Source of the DNA: an uncultured Eubacteriales bacterium
GTDB lineage: Bacteria > Bacillota > Clostridia > Christensenellales > Aristaeellaceae
Length of the DNA stretch: 56,623 bases
NCBI GenBank assembly: GCA_902765305.1
Contig: CACWZI010000050.1
Coordinates: forward strand, 1 to 56,623
Direction of reading: 5' to 3'
Positions 42,907 through 50,852 of this stretch are shown piece after piece (position 1 is the stretch's first letter; each line of letters starts with the position of its first letter). The notes under the pieces were generated by a model that was not told the origin of the DNA, ran no database searches, and saw only the letters and a program-made list of their open reading frames with translations. The position numbers and the translations under genes were made by a program.

Positions 42907-44304
42907 ATGAAAAAACTGATGCTGGGCAACCAGGCGGTGGCCCGCGGGCTGTACGAGGCGGGGTGCCGGTTCGTGTCCTCCTATCCGGGCACGCCGTCCA
43001 CCGAGATCACCGAGCAGGCGGCCCTGTACGACGAGATCTATGCCGAGTGGGCCCCCAACGAAAAGGTGGCCGCCGAGTCGGCCGTGGGCGCGAGCCTGGC
43101 CGGGGCACGCAGCTTCTGCGCCATGAAGCACGTGGGCTTCAACGTGGCCGCCGACCCGCTGTTCACGGCCTCGTATACCGGCGTGAACGGCGGTTTGGTG
43201 GTGTGCGTGGCCGACGACCCGGGCATGCACTCCAGCCAGAACGAGCAGGACAGCCGCCACTACGCCATCGCCGCGAAGCTGCCCATGGTGGAGCCCTCGG
43301 ATTCCCGGGAGTGCCGGGACTTCGTGAAGGCGGCCTATGAGATTTCCGAGCGGTTCGATACCCCCGCGGTGCTGCGCACCTGTACCCGCGTGGCCCACAG
43401 CCAGTGCCTGGTGGAGCTGCACGCGCGCGACGAGCAGGCACTGAAGCCCTACGAGCGCAACCCCCAGAAGTACGTGGCGGCCCCGGCCAACGCCGTCAAG
43501 CGCCACGTCGAGGTGGAAAAGCGCATGGAGGCCCTGCGCACGTTCGCCGAGACCACCGAACTGAACCGGGTGGAGATGGGCGACACCGCCATCGGTTTCG
43601 TGACCTCCGGCACCTGCTACCTGTACGTGAAGGAGGCCTTCCCCGAGGCCAGCGTGCTGAAGCTGGGCCTGGTGAACCCGCTGCCGGTGAAGCGGATCGC
43701 GGACTTCGCCGCGAAGGTGGAGCGCCTGATCGTGGTGGAGGAGCTGGACGGCGTCATCGAGGAGCACCTGCGCCGCAACGGCATCCGCGTGGACGGCGGC
43801 AAGGACCTGTTCGGCTACCTGGGCGAGCTTTCCCAGAACAAGATCCGCGTGGCCCTGGGCGCGGCGCTGCCCGCCTACAAGGCCTATGACGAGACCGTGC
43901 CCGGCCGCCCGCCGGTGATGTGCCCCGGCTGTCCCCATCGCGGGCTGTTCACGGTGCTGAGCAAGCTGAAGCTGACGGTGCTGGGCGACATCGGCTGCTA
44001 CACCCTGGGCAGCGGCGCGCCGCTGAACGCGGTGGATTCGGTGCTGTGCATGGGCGCGTCCATCGGCATGGCCCACGGCTACACGAAGATGCTGGGCGAA
44101 GAAGCCGCGCAGCATACCGTTGCCGTCATCGGCGACAGCACCTTCATGCATTCCGGCATCACCGGCGTGGTGAACCTGGCCTACAACAAGTCCATCGCCA
44201 CGGTGCTGGTGCTGGACAACAGCATCACCGGCATGACCGGCCACCAGCAGGCAGAACCCCACCACGGGCCTGACGCTGCAGAACGAGCCCACCTATCCTA
44301 TTAA
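42907..44304 (+). pseudogene. iorA: Indolepyruvate:ferredoxin oxidoreductase alpha subunit, frameshifted (5' part)
   Basis: The first 449 residues match IorA, which oxidises aryl pyruvates to aryl-acetyl-CoA with thiamine diphosphate in anaerobes: YPGTPSTEITEQ, GMHSSQNEQDSRHYA, CPGCPHRGLF, GDIGCYTLG and NSITGMTGHQQ. A four-base insertion (GCAG at about 44251-44254, after CAGCAG) shifts the frame, which ends 16 codons later at 44304. Removing four bases restores one 579-residue frame to 44650, the normal length. This is either a recent mutation or a sequencing error; the rest of the gene shows no decay. Confidence 0.9.
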
Positions 44305-44650
44305 GATCGAGGACGTCTGTCGCGCCGCCGGCATCCAGCGGGTGCGGGTGGTGGACCCCCAGGACATGGCCGCCACCGAAGAAGCCATCAAGGAGGAGAT
44401 CGCCGCCGCCGACGCCAGCGTGATCATCGTGCGCAGGCCCTGCCAGCTGCTCAAGTACGTGAAGGCGAAGCCGGCGCTGTCCATCGATCCTGACAAGTGC
44501 AAGGGCTGCCGCAGCTGCATGAAGATCGGCTGTCCGGCGATCCGCTTCATCGACAAGAAGGCCAGCATCGACCCCACCCTGTGCGTGGGCTGCGGCCTGT
44601 GCGAGCAGATGTGCAAGTTTGGAGCCTTTGAAGGAGGTGCCGCGAAATGA
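44255..44650 (+). pseudogene. iorA: IorA 3' part with two 4Fe-4S clusters, out of frame with the 5' part
   Basis: From 44255 the normal IorA frame resumes: NPTTGLTLQNEPTYPIKIED, a VIIVRRPCQLL strand, then CKGCRSCMKIGCPAIRF and CVGCGLCEQMCKFGAF, ligands for two 4Fe-4S clusters that pass electrons to ferredoxin. It has no start of its own except possible internal GTG/ATG codons near 44342. Its TGA overlaps the iorB ATG. Confidence 0.88.
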
Positions 44651-45213
44651 CTACTTCCATCATGATCGTCGGCGTGGGCGGCCAGGGCACGCTGCTGGCC
44701 TCGAAGCTGCTGGGCAACGTGCTGATCGCCCAGGGCTACGACGTGAAGCTCAGCGAGGTCCACGGCATGTCCCAGCGGGGCGGCAGCGTGGTGACCTACG
44801 TGAAGTACGGCGACAAGGTCTATTCGCCCATCGTGGACCAGGGCGAGGCGGACTACATCCTGTCCTTCGAGATCCTGGAGTCCGCGAGATGGATTTCTTA
44901 TCTTAAAGAGGGTGGCGTGCTGCTGACCAACACCCAGAAGACCTGGCCGATGCCGGTGATCACCGGGGCGATGGAATACCCCGAGGGCATCGTCGAGAAG
45001 CTGTCCGCAATGGCGGACGTGCAGGCGGTGGACGCGCTGAAGCTGGCCGAGCAGGCCGGCAGCCCCAAGGCCGTGAACGTGGTGCTGATCGGCGTGCTGT
45101 CCAGGCGCATGGACATCCCCGAGGAAGCCTGGCTGAAGGCCATCGAGGAAACCGTGCCCGCGAAGTTCCTGGAGCTGAACAAGAAGGCGTTCAGGCTGGG
45201 CAGGGAAGCGTGA
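44647..45213 (+). CDS. iorB: Indolepyruvate:ferredoxin oxidoreductase beta subunit
   Basis: A 188-residue gamma-type subunit of the 2-oxoacid oxidoreductase family that pairs with IorA. Motifs are IVGVGGQGTLLASKLLGNVL, EVHGMSQRGGSVVTYVKYG and NVVLIGVLSRRMDIP. It overlaps iorA by four bases (ATGA), the usual arrangement. It appears intact, so if the iorA frameshift is real the complex is lost despite a good beta subunit. Confidence 0.95.
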   Translation: MTTSIMIVGVGGQGTLLASKLLGNVLIAQGYDVKLSEVHGMSQRGGSVVTYVKYGDKVYSPIVDQGEADYILSFEILESARWISYLKEGGVLLTNTQKTWPMPVITGAMEYPEGIVEKLSAMADVQAVDALKLAEQAGSPKAVNVVLIGVLSRRMDIPEEAWLKAIEETVPAKFLELNKKAFRLGREA

Positions 45214-45218
45214 AAACG

Positions 45219-45626
45219 ATGAACAGCCAGCGCGATGTCTATTTTTCGCTCGGCGGAATGAAATTTGAGTACGATGAGGATAAGAATCAGGTCAACATCA
45301 AAAAGCACGGTATATCCTTTCGCAACGCAGCCAAGGTATTCTTTGACTATGACCGAATCGAATTGTTCGATGAGGAAAACAGTATCGACGAGGACAGATA
45401 TGATACAATAGGCGATATATCATTGGGCTTAGCGTCTGCCGGCAGGGGCAATGTCATAGGCAATGTGATGGGAAAAACCGGCAGACAAAGCGATATACTG
45501 TTTGTTGTTTATACGGAAAGGGTTGAGATGTCAGAGGATGGTCGGCCTATGGATGTAACCCGGCTGATTTCTGCAAGGATGGCGACAGGTTTTGAAAGGG
45601 GGTTGTACTATGGCAAATATGAATGA
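45219..45626 (+). CDS. brnT: BrnT family toxin
   Basis: A BrnT-like RNase toxin of a type II system. The core MKFEYDEDKNQVNIKKHGIS, then FRNAAKVFFDYDRIELFDEE, DEDRYDTIG, ILFVVYTER and RLISARMATGFERGLYYGKYE, is characteristic. The start is uncertain: GTG 45210 overlaps the iorB stop, ATG 45219 is chosen, and ATG 45258 begins the family core. The stop overlaps the antitoxin start. A middle loop (SLGLASAGRGNVIGNVMGKT) is longer than in short BrnT proteins. Confidence 0.8.
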   Translation: MNSQRDVYFSLGGMKFEYDEDKNQVNIKKHGISFRNAAKVFFDYDRIELFDEENSIDEDRYDTIGDISLGLASAGRGNVIGNVMGKTGRQSDILFVVYTERVEMSEDGRPMDVTRLISARMATGFERGLYYGKYE

Positions 45627-45810
45627 TCCCAAAGAGAGTAAGCGGGATGAGCTGGTCTTTACTGAAGCGGAATTACAAGAGCTGGAGCGGGCCAGAATGT
45701 TGCCCATCACCTTTGATGAGGACAGCCCTGAAACGACGCCTGAAAGGGCCATACGATTTCGGCGTGTGAATCCGCCGAGGCGGTCGACGCCGAACACGCC
45801 TGCCATTTGA
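45610..45810 (+). CDS. BrnA-like antitoxin
   Basis: A 66-residue acidic protein that overlaps the toxin gene by 17 bases: ANMNDPKESKRDELVF, a helix TEAELQELERARMLPITF and a C-terminal RRVNPPRRSTPNTPA. The gene order toxin-antitoxin and the overlap match brnT-brnA. ATG 45610 follows AAAGGGGG. A ribbon-helix-helix C-terminus as in classical BrnA is not obvious. Confidence 0.65.
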   Translation: MANMNDPKESKRDELVFTEAELQELERARMLPITFDEDSPETTPERAIRFRRVNPPRRSTPNTPAI

Positions 45811-45823
45811 TACAGATATCGTG

Positions 45824-45851
45824 CGCCGCCGGATCGTTCGATCCGGCGGCG
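45824..45851. terminator. Bidirectional hairpin between brnTA and the SDR gene
   Basis: CGCCGCCGGATCG pairs perfectly with CGATCCGGCGGCG over two bases; AT-rich on the plus side (TATAATTTA). It lies between convergent genes. Confidence 0.7.
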
Positions 45852-45870
45852 TATAATTTATGCCCTTCGA

Positions 45871-46614
45871 TCAGATGTCCACGCCGCCGTCCACGCGGAT
45901 CAGCTGGCCGTCGATGAAGGAGGAGTCCTTCGTGGCCAGGAACAGGGCCACGGTGGCGATTTCGCTGCCCTGGGCCACGCGGTGCAGGGGGGAGCGGTCC
46001 TTCATGAAGCCCATGGCCGCCTCGCCGCCGGCCTCGTCCAGCATGGCGGTGAGGATCGCGCCGGGCTGTATGCCGTTGACGTGGATCTCCGGCCCCAGCT
46101 CGAGCGCCATGGACTTGGTCAGGCCGTTCATGGCGTGCTTGCTGGTGCAGTAGGCCACCGGGCCCCAATGGGCCGCGCAGCCCGCCACCGATGAAGTGTT
46201 GATGATGTGGCCCTCGCCCTTGGCCTTCATGACCGGGGCGCACAGCTTGGTCAGCAGGAACGCCGAGGTGACGTTGACCGTCATCACCCGCTGGAACTCC
46301 TCCAGGGAGCAGTCCAGTATCGGCTTCAGGCTCAGCATGCCGGCGTTGTTGAACAGCACGTCCACGGTGCCGTAGGCCGCCATGGTGGCGTCGAAGATCT
46401 TCTGGGGCGCCTCCAGGTCGCTGGTGTCGGCGATCACGTACATCGCCTCGCCGCCCTCGGCCTTGATCTTGTCCACGACCGCCTTGGCCCGTTCCTCGTT
46501 GCGCCCGGTCACGACCACCTTCGCACCCTCCTGCGCGAACAGGTACGCGGTGTCCCGGCCCATGCCGGAGGTGGAGCCGGTGATGATTGCCACTTTTCCG
46601 TCGAGTTTGCCCAT
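45871..46614 (-). CDS. Short-chain dehydrogenase/reductase
   Basis: A 247-residue classical SDR of the FabG/3-oxoacyl or glucose-dehydrogenase type. The NAD(P) motif reads TGSTSGMGRD (TGxxxGxG), then NNAGML, the catalytic Ser in TSSVAG, and YCTSK (YxxxK). The C-terminus VALFLATKDSSFIDGQLIRVDGG is typical. The substrate is unknown. It has a strong promoter at 46647-46675 and faces the toxin-antitoxin pair. Confidence 0.92.
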   Translation of the reverse strand: MGKLDGKVAIITGSTSGMGRDTAYLFAQEGAKVVVTGRNEERAKAVVDKIKAEGGEAMYVIADTSDLEAPQKIFDATMAAYGTVDVLFNNAGMLSLKPILDCSLEEFQRVMTVNVTSAFLLTKLCAPVMKAKGEGHIINTSSVAGCAAHWGPVAYCTSKHAMNGLTKSMALELGPEIHVNGIQPGAILTAMLDEAGGEAAMGFMKDRSPLHRVAQGSEIATVALFLATKDSSFIDGQLIRVDGGVDI

Positions 46615-46646
46615 TAATATAACCCCCTTATTTTTTTCATAAGAAT

Positions 46647-46675
46647 ATTATGCCGTACTAACCTTAAAATGTCAA
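46647..46675 (-). promoter_or_regulatory. Promoter of the SDR gene
   Basis: On the minus strand perfect TTGACA, 17 bases, CATAAT, about 32 bases before the ATG. Confidence 0.8.
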
Positions 46676-46715
46676 TACTATTCCGATTTTATACGTGGAT
46701 TGGGCGGGGAAGGAG

Positions 46716-46752
46716 AAATTCTGATTTGTCGCGTTGCGCCAAATCAGAATTT
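46716..46752. repeat. Solo end-A hairpin (R9)
   Basis: AAATTCTGATTTGTCG and CGCCAAATCAGAATTT form one hairpin with a single mismatch, without arms, core or end-B hairpin. It lies between divergent genes, upstream of both promoters. It is the same unit that forms end A of R5, R6, R8, R10 and R11. Confidence 0.85.
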
Positions 46753-46789
46753 TATCATACAATTATCACGCCTCCGCACGTGAACGATT

Positions 46790-46817
46790 CCCGCACATGG
46801 TATAATTAATGTGCGGG
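46790..46817 (+). promoter_or_regulatory. Extended -10 box inside a hairpin, upstream of the ABC transporter
   Basis: CCCGCACAT (46790-46798) pairs with ATGTGCGGG (46809-46817); the loop holds TATAAT as part of the extended -10 TGGTATAAT. A T-run follows. It may be an operator-promoter overlap, or a terminator whose loop resembles a promoter. The transporter start is 53 bases downstream. Confidence 0.5.
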
Positions 46818-46870
46818 TTTTTCCTTTGCAAAGGTTGCATGGATTTGAATACAAATGGGGGGATTGCCGG

Positions 46871-48403
46871 GTGAAGGCTGAAAACGCCATTGAGCTTCGG
46901 AACATATCCAAACGGTTCGGCAAGGTCGTCGCCAACGACCACATCAACCTCTCCGTGCGCAGCGGGGAGATATTGGCCATACTGGGGGAGAACGGCAGCG
47001 GCAAGACCACGCTGATGAACATGATCTCCGGCATCTATTACCCGGACGAGGGCCAGATCTTCGTCCACGGGGAGGAGGTCACCATCCGCTCGCCCAAGGA
47101 CGCCTTCCCGCTGGGCATCGGCATGATCCACCAGCACTTCAAGCTGGTGGACGTGCTCACCGCGGCGGAGAACATCGTGCTGGGGTTGTCGGGGCCCACC
47201 CGGCTGGACATCACCGCCGTGGCCACCCGCATCAGCAAGCTGGCGGCGAAGTATGGCTTTGACATCGACCCCTTCAAGAAGATCTACGAGATGTCCGTGT
47301 CGGAAAAGCAGACGGTGGAGATCGTGAAGATGCTCTACCGGGGCGCGAACATACTGATACTGGACGAGCCCACCGCCGTGCTGACGCCCCAGGAGACCGA
47401 CGCCCTGTTCGCGGTGCTGCGCAACATGCGCGACGCCGGCAAAGCCATCATCATCATCACCCACAAGCTGAACGAGGTGCTGGCGCTGTCCGACCGGGTG
47501 GCCGTGCTGCGCAGGGGCAAATACGTGGGCGCCGTCCAGACCGCCGACGCCACCGTGGAGAGCCTCACCGAGATGATGGTGGGCAGCAAGGTGACGCTGG
47601 ACATCGACCGGCCCGACCCGGTGGACCCCCAGGTGCGCCTGGTGATGAAGGACGTCACCTGCGTGGACCCGGAGGGCGTCATCACGCTGAACCACGCCTC
47701 CTTCACCGCCTACGGCGGCGAGATCCTGGGCATCGCCGGCGTGGCGGGCAGCGGACAAAAGGAGCTGCTGGAGTCCATCGCGGGATTGACCCCCAAGGAG
47801 TCCGGCGAGATCGAATACTACCCGCCGAACAGCGAGACGATGGATATCACCGGGCTCTCCGCCGTGGAGATCAGCCGCCTGGGCATCAAGCTGTCCTTCG
47901 TGCCCGAGGACCGACTGGGCATGGGCCTGGTCGGCGCGATGGACATGACCGACAACATGATGATCCGCAGCTACCGAAAGGGCGGCTTCTTCTGGGCGGA
48001 CCGGCGCGCGCCCAAGACCCTTGCGGAGCACATCATCGGTACGCTGGAGATCGTCACCCCCGGCGTCTCGACGCCCGTGGGCAAGCTCTCCGGCGGCAAC
48101 GTGCAGAAGGTGCTGGTGGGCCGCGAGATCGCTTCCGCGCCCACGGTGCTGATGGTGGCCTATCCGGTGCGCGGGCTGGACATCAACTCGGCCTACACCA
48201 TCTATTCGCTGCTGAACGTGCAGAAGATGCGCGGCGTGGCGGTGCTGTGCGTGGGCGAGGACCTGGACGTGCTGCTGGCCCTGTGCGACAGGATACTGGT
48301 GCTCTGCGGCGGCAGGGTGACGGGCGTCGTGGACGCCCGCACCGCCACCAAGGAGCAGATCGGCCTGATGATGACCCAATCCGGGAAGGGGGGCGAGCGC
48401 TGA
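46871..48403 (+). CDS. Nucleoside-type ABC transporter ATPase
   Basis: A 510-residue double ATP-binding protein of the sugar/nucleoside uptake type (YufO/NupO-like, COG3845). The first half has Walker A LGENGSGKTT, KLVDVLTAAENIVLG, signature MSVSEKQTVEI and Walker B ILILDEPTAVL. The second half is degenerate: GVAGSGQKEL for Walker A, LSGGNVQK for the signature and VAYPVRGLDINS in place of Walker B, as in this family. GTG 46871 is chosen. The stop overlaps the next gene by one base. No BmpA-type binding lipoprotein, the usual partner, is in the window. Confidence 0.9.
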   Translation: MKAENAIELRNISKRFGKVVANDHINLSVRSGEILAILGENGSGKTTLMNMISGIYYPDEGQIFVHGEEVTIRSPKDAFPLGIGMIHQHFKLVDVLTAAENIVLGLSGPTRLDITAVATRISKLAAKYGFDIDPFKKIYEMSVSEKQTVEIVKMLYRGANILILDEPTAVLTPQETDALFAVLRNMRDAGKAIIIITHKLNEVLALSDRVAVLRRGKYVGAVQTADATVESLTEMMVGSKVTLDIDRPDPVDPQVRLVMKDVTCVDPEGVITLNHASFTAYGGEILGIAGVAGSGQKELLESIAGLTPKESGEIEYYPPNSETMDITGLSAVEISRLGIKLSFVPEDRLGMGLVGAMDMTDNMMIRSYRKGGFFWADRRAPKTLAEHIIGTLEIVTPGVSTPVGKLSGGNVQKVLVGREIASAPTVLMVAYPVRGLDINSAYTIYSLLNVQKMRGVAVLCVGEDLDVLLALCDRILVLCGGRVTGVVDARTATKEQIGLMMTQSGKGGER

Positions 48404-49509
48404 TGGCGAGGAACATCCATGGCGTCCATGAGCCGCTGTTTCACATCTCCAAGCGCCAGGAATCCAGCCTGCTGCTGGCCATAGGGGTGCGCCTGGTGGC
48501 GATACTGCTGGCGCTGGTGGTCTGCGGCGTGGTGATCGTGGGGCTGACCGGGCTGAACCCGGTGGAGGTCTACGCCGGCATCATCGACGGCGCGGTGGGC
48601 TCCAGCCGAAGGCTGTGGGTGACCATCCGCGACGCGCTGGCGCTGCTGCTGGTGGCCGTGGCCATCACCCCTGCGTTCAAGATGCGCTTCTGGAACGTGG
48701 GCGGCGAGGGCCAGGTGCTGATCGGGGCCACCGCCACCGCCGCGGTGATGATCAACCTGGGCGACAAGGTGCCCGCGCCGGTGCTGTTTGCGCTGATGAT
48801 CGGCGCGTCGCTGCTGGCGGGCATGGTCTGGGGCCTGATCCCGGCGCTGTTCAAGGCCGGCTGGAACACCAACGAGACGCTGTTTACGCTGATGATGAAC
48901 TACGTGGCCACCCAGCTCGTGTCCTTCTGCATCGTGTTCTGGGAAAACCCCGCGGGCTCCAACAGCGTGGGCATCATCAATTCATCCAGCAAGGCCGGGT
49001 GGCTTCCGCCGCTGTTTGGCCTGACCTACGGCTGGAACCTGGTGATCGTGGTGGCCATCACCGCGTTCATCTACGTCTACCTGCGCTATTCCAAGCAGGG
49101 CTATGAGATCGCCTACGTGGGCCAGAGCGTGAACACCGCCCGCTACGCCGGCATCAACGTGAAGACCGTCATCATCCGCACGATGGCCATCTCTGGCGCG
49201 CTGTGCGGCCTGGCCGGGTTCATACTGGTCTCGGGCGCGGGCCACACCATCTCCACCACCCTGGCCGGGGGCCGGGGCTTTACGGCCATCGTGGTGGCCT
49301 GGCTGAGCAAGCTGAACACCTTCACGATGATGATCGTGTCGTTCCTGCTGACCTTCATGGCCAAGGGCGCGATACAGATCGCCAGCCAGTTCAGCCTGAA
49401 CGAGAACGCCAGCGAGATCATCACCGGCATCATACTGTTCTTCGTGCTGGGCTGCGAGTTCTTTATCAACTACAAGGTGGAATTCCGCCACCGCCACAGG
49501 GAGGGCTGA
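48403..49509 (+). CDS. Nucleoside-type ABC transporter permease 1
   Basis: A 368-residue inner-membrane permease of the COG4603 type, about eight to ten membrane segments. MRFWNVGGEGQVLIGA near 90 and TGLNPVEVYAGIIDGAVGS are family features; LFTLMMNYVATQLV follows. ATG 48403 overlaps the ATPase stop (TGATG). Confidence 0.9.
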   Translation: MARNIHGVHEPLFHISKRQESSLLLAIGVRLVAILLALVVCGVVIVGLTGLNPVEVYAGIIDGAVGSSRRLWVTIRDALALLLVAVAITPAFKMRFWNVGGEGQVLIGATATAAVMINLGDKVPAPVLFALMIGASLLAGMVWGLIPALFKAGWNTNETLFTLMMNYVATQLVSFCIVFWENPAGSNSVGIINSSSKAGWLPPLFGLTYGWNLVIVVAITAFIYVYLRYSKQGYEIAYVGQSVNTARYAGINVKTVIIRTMAISGALCGLAGFILVSGAGHTISTTLAGGRGFTAIVVAWLSKLNTFTMMIVSFLLTFMAKGAIQIASQFSLNENASEIITGIILFFVLGCEFFINYKVEFRHRHREG

Positions 49510-49512
49510 GCC

Positions 49513-50493
49513 ATGCCGGCGATCATTACATTCCTGCAGAACGCCATTCGCCAGGGCATCTGCATACTCTTCGGCGCCAACGGCGAGATACTGACCGAGA
49601 AATCCGGCAACCTGAACCTGGGCGTGCCCGGCATGATGTACATGGGCGGCATCGCCGGCCTGGCGGCGGCCTTCATGTACGAGCGGGGGACCCAGACGCC
49701 CAACCCCTCGGTGGGCTTCCTGCTGGCGCTCATCGCGGCGCTGGTCGCCGGCGGCCTGGGCGGGCTGGTCTACAGCGTGCTGACCATCTCCCTGCGGGCC
49801 AACCAGAACGTCTCCGGCCTGGCGCTGACCACTTTCGGCGTGGGCCTGGGCAACTTCTTCGGCGGCTCCCTTTCCAAGCTGGCGGGCGGCGTGGGCCAGA
49901 TCTCCACCGCGGCCACGGCCAGCGCCTTCCGGCTGACGCTGCCCGTGCTGCGGGACATCCCGGTGGTGGGCGACGTGCTGTTCAGCTACGGCCTGTTGAC
50001 CTATATCGCCATCGCGGTGTCCGTCGTGATGTCCTGGTACCTGAACCGCACCCGCCAGGGCCTGTGCCTGCGGGCGGTGGGCGAGAACCCCGCCACCGCC
50101 GACGCCGCCGGCATCAACGTGTCGCTGTACAAGTACCTGGCCACCGTCATCGGCGGGGCCATCTGCGGGCTGGGCGGCCTGTACTTCGTGATGGAGTACT
50201 CCGGCGGCACCTGGACCAACAACGGCTTCGGCGACCGGGGCTGGCTGGCCGTGGCGCTGGTGATCTTCGCCCGCTGGCGTCCGCTGAACGCCGTGTGGGG
50301 CTCGCTGCTGTTCGGCGCGCTGTACATCCTCTACCTGTACATTCCCGGCCTGGGTCGCAGCACCCAGGAGATCTTCAAGATGCTGCCCTACGTGGTCACG
50401 ATCATCGTGCTGATCCTGACCAGCCTGCGCAAGAAGAAGGAGGACCAGCCGCCGGAGAGCCTGGGGCAGCACTACTTCCGCGAGGAGCGGTAG
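49513..50493 (+). CDS. Nucleoside-type ABC transporter permease 2
   Basis: A 326-residue permease of the COG1079 type, with about eight to nine membrane segments. The N-terminus [20 protein letters not shown] and [14 protein letters not shown] are the usual start; [18 protein letters not shown] is the conserved coupling loop. It begins 3 bases after permease 1. Substrate is likely purine or pyrimidine nucleosides, which would fit the salvage enzymes at the left of the window, though they are far apart. Confidence 0.9.
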   Translation: MPAIITFLQNAIRQGICILFGANGEILTEKSGNLNLGVPGMMYMGGIAGLAAAFMYERGTQTPNPSVGFLLALIAALVAGGLGGLVYSVLTISLRANQNVSGLALTTFGVGLGNFFGGSLSKLAGGVGQISTAATASAFRLTLPVLRDIPVVGDVLFSYGLLTYIAIAVSVVMSWYLNRTRQGLCLRAVGENPATADAAGINVSLYKYLATVIGGAICGLGGLYFVMEYSGGTWTNNGFGDRGWLAVALVIFARWRPLNAVWGSLLFGALYILYLYIPGLGRSTQEIFKMLPYVVTIIVLILTSLRKKKEDQPPESLGQHYFREER

Positions 50494-50496
50494 AGC

Positions 50497-50525
50497 GTTG
50501 GTGGAGTCGACAGTTCGACTCCAAC
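50497..50525 (+). terminator. Terminator after the ABC transporter operon
   Basis: GGAGTCGA pairs with TCGACTCC over a CAGT loop, extended by GTTG/CAAC with one mismatch, followed by AAAATTTTCC. Confidence 0.65.
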
Positions 50526-50544
50526 AAAATTTTCCCCGGGGTCT

Positions 50545-50573
50545 TCCCATTCCCTGTAAAATAGTGTATAATA
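50545..50573 (+). promoter_or_regulatory. Promoter of the rubredoxin gene
   Basis: TTCCCA, 17 bases, perfect TATAAT, about 36 bases before the ATG with GGAGG. Confidence 0.6.
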
Positions 50574-50608
50574 TCTTTACATCCCATCAGAATAACGGAG
50601 GTAACACC

Positions 50609-50767
50609 ATGGCAAAGTATGTTTGCGACGCTTGCGGCTGGGAATATGACGAGGAACTGGGCAGCCCCGAGAACGGCATCGCCCCCGGCACCAAGTTTGC
50701 CGACCTGCCCGACGACTTTGAGTGTCCCCTGTGCGGCGTGGGCAAGGACATGTTCTCTGAAGCCTGA
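50609..50767 (+). CDS. Rubredoxin
   Basis: A 52-residue one-iron electron carrier. Two CxxC(G) iron-binding motifs, [11 protein letters not shown] and [14 protein letters not shown], with the aromatic core (Tyr4, Trp, Phe) and [12 protein letters not shown]. It carries electrons in anaerobic metabolism or to peroxide/oxygen-detoxifying reductases. ATG 50609 follows GGAGG; longer frames are not needed. Confidence 0.97.
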   Translation: MAKYVCDACGWEYDEELGSPENGIAPGTKFADLPDDFECPLCGVGKDMFSEA

Positions 50768-50789
50768 TCGAAGAAACGACCGAGGCAAT

Positions 50790-50816
50790 GCAGGGGCGCC
50801 GATTCGGCGCCCCTGC
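50790..50816 (+). terminator. Hairpin after rubredoxin
   Basis: GCAGGGGCGCCGA pairs with TCGGCGCCCCTGC, 13 bp with a one-base loop, so the tip opens in practice. No T-run follows; it may still block or slow transcription into the next gene. Confidence 0.6.
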
Positions 50817-50852
50817 GGCATATGACCCTGGACCATCCAAGGAGGTTATCCG

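Noticed and set aside
44247-44304. Programmed frameshift in iorA
   Set aside because: No slippery heptamer or downstream structure is obvious, and the four-base GCAG addition looks like a small duplication.
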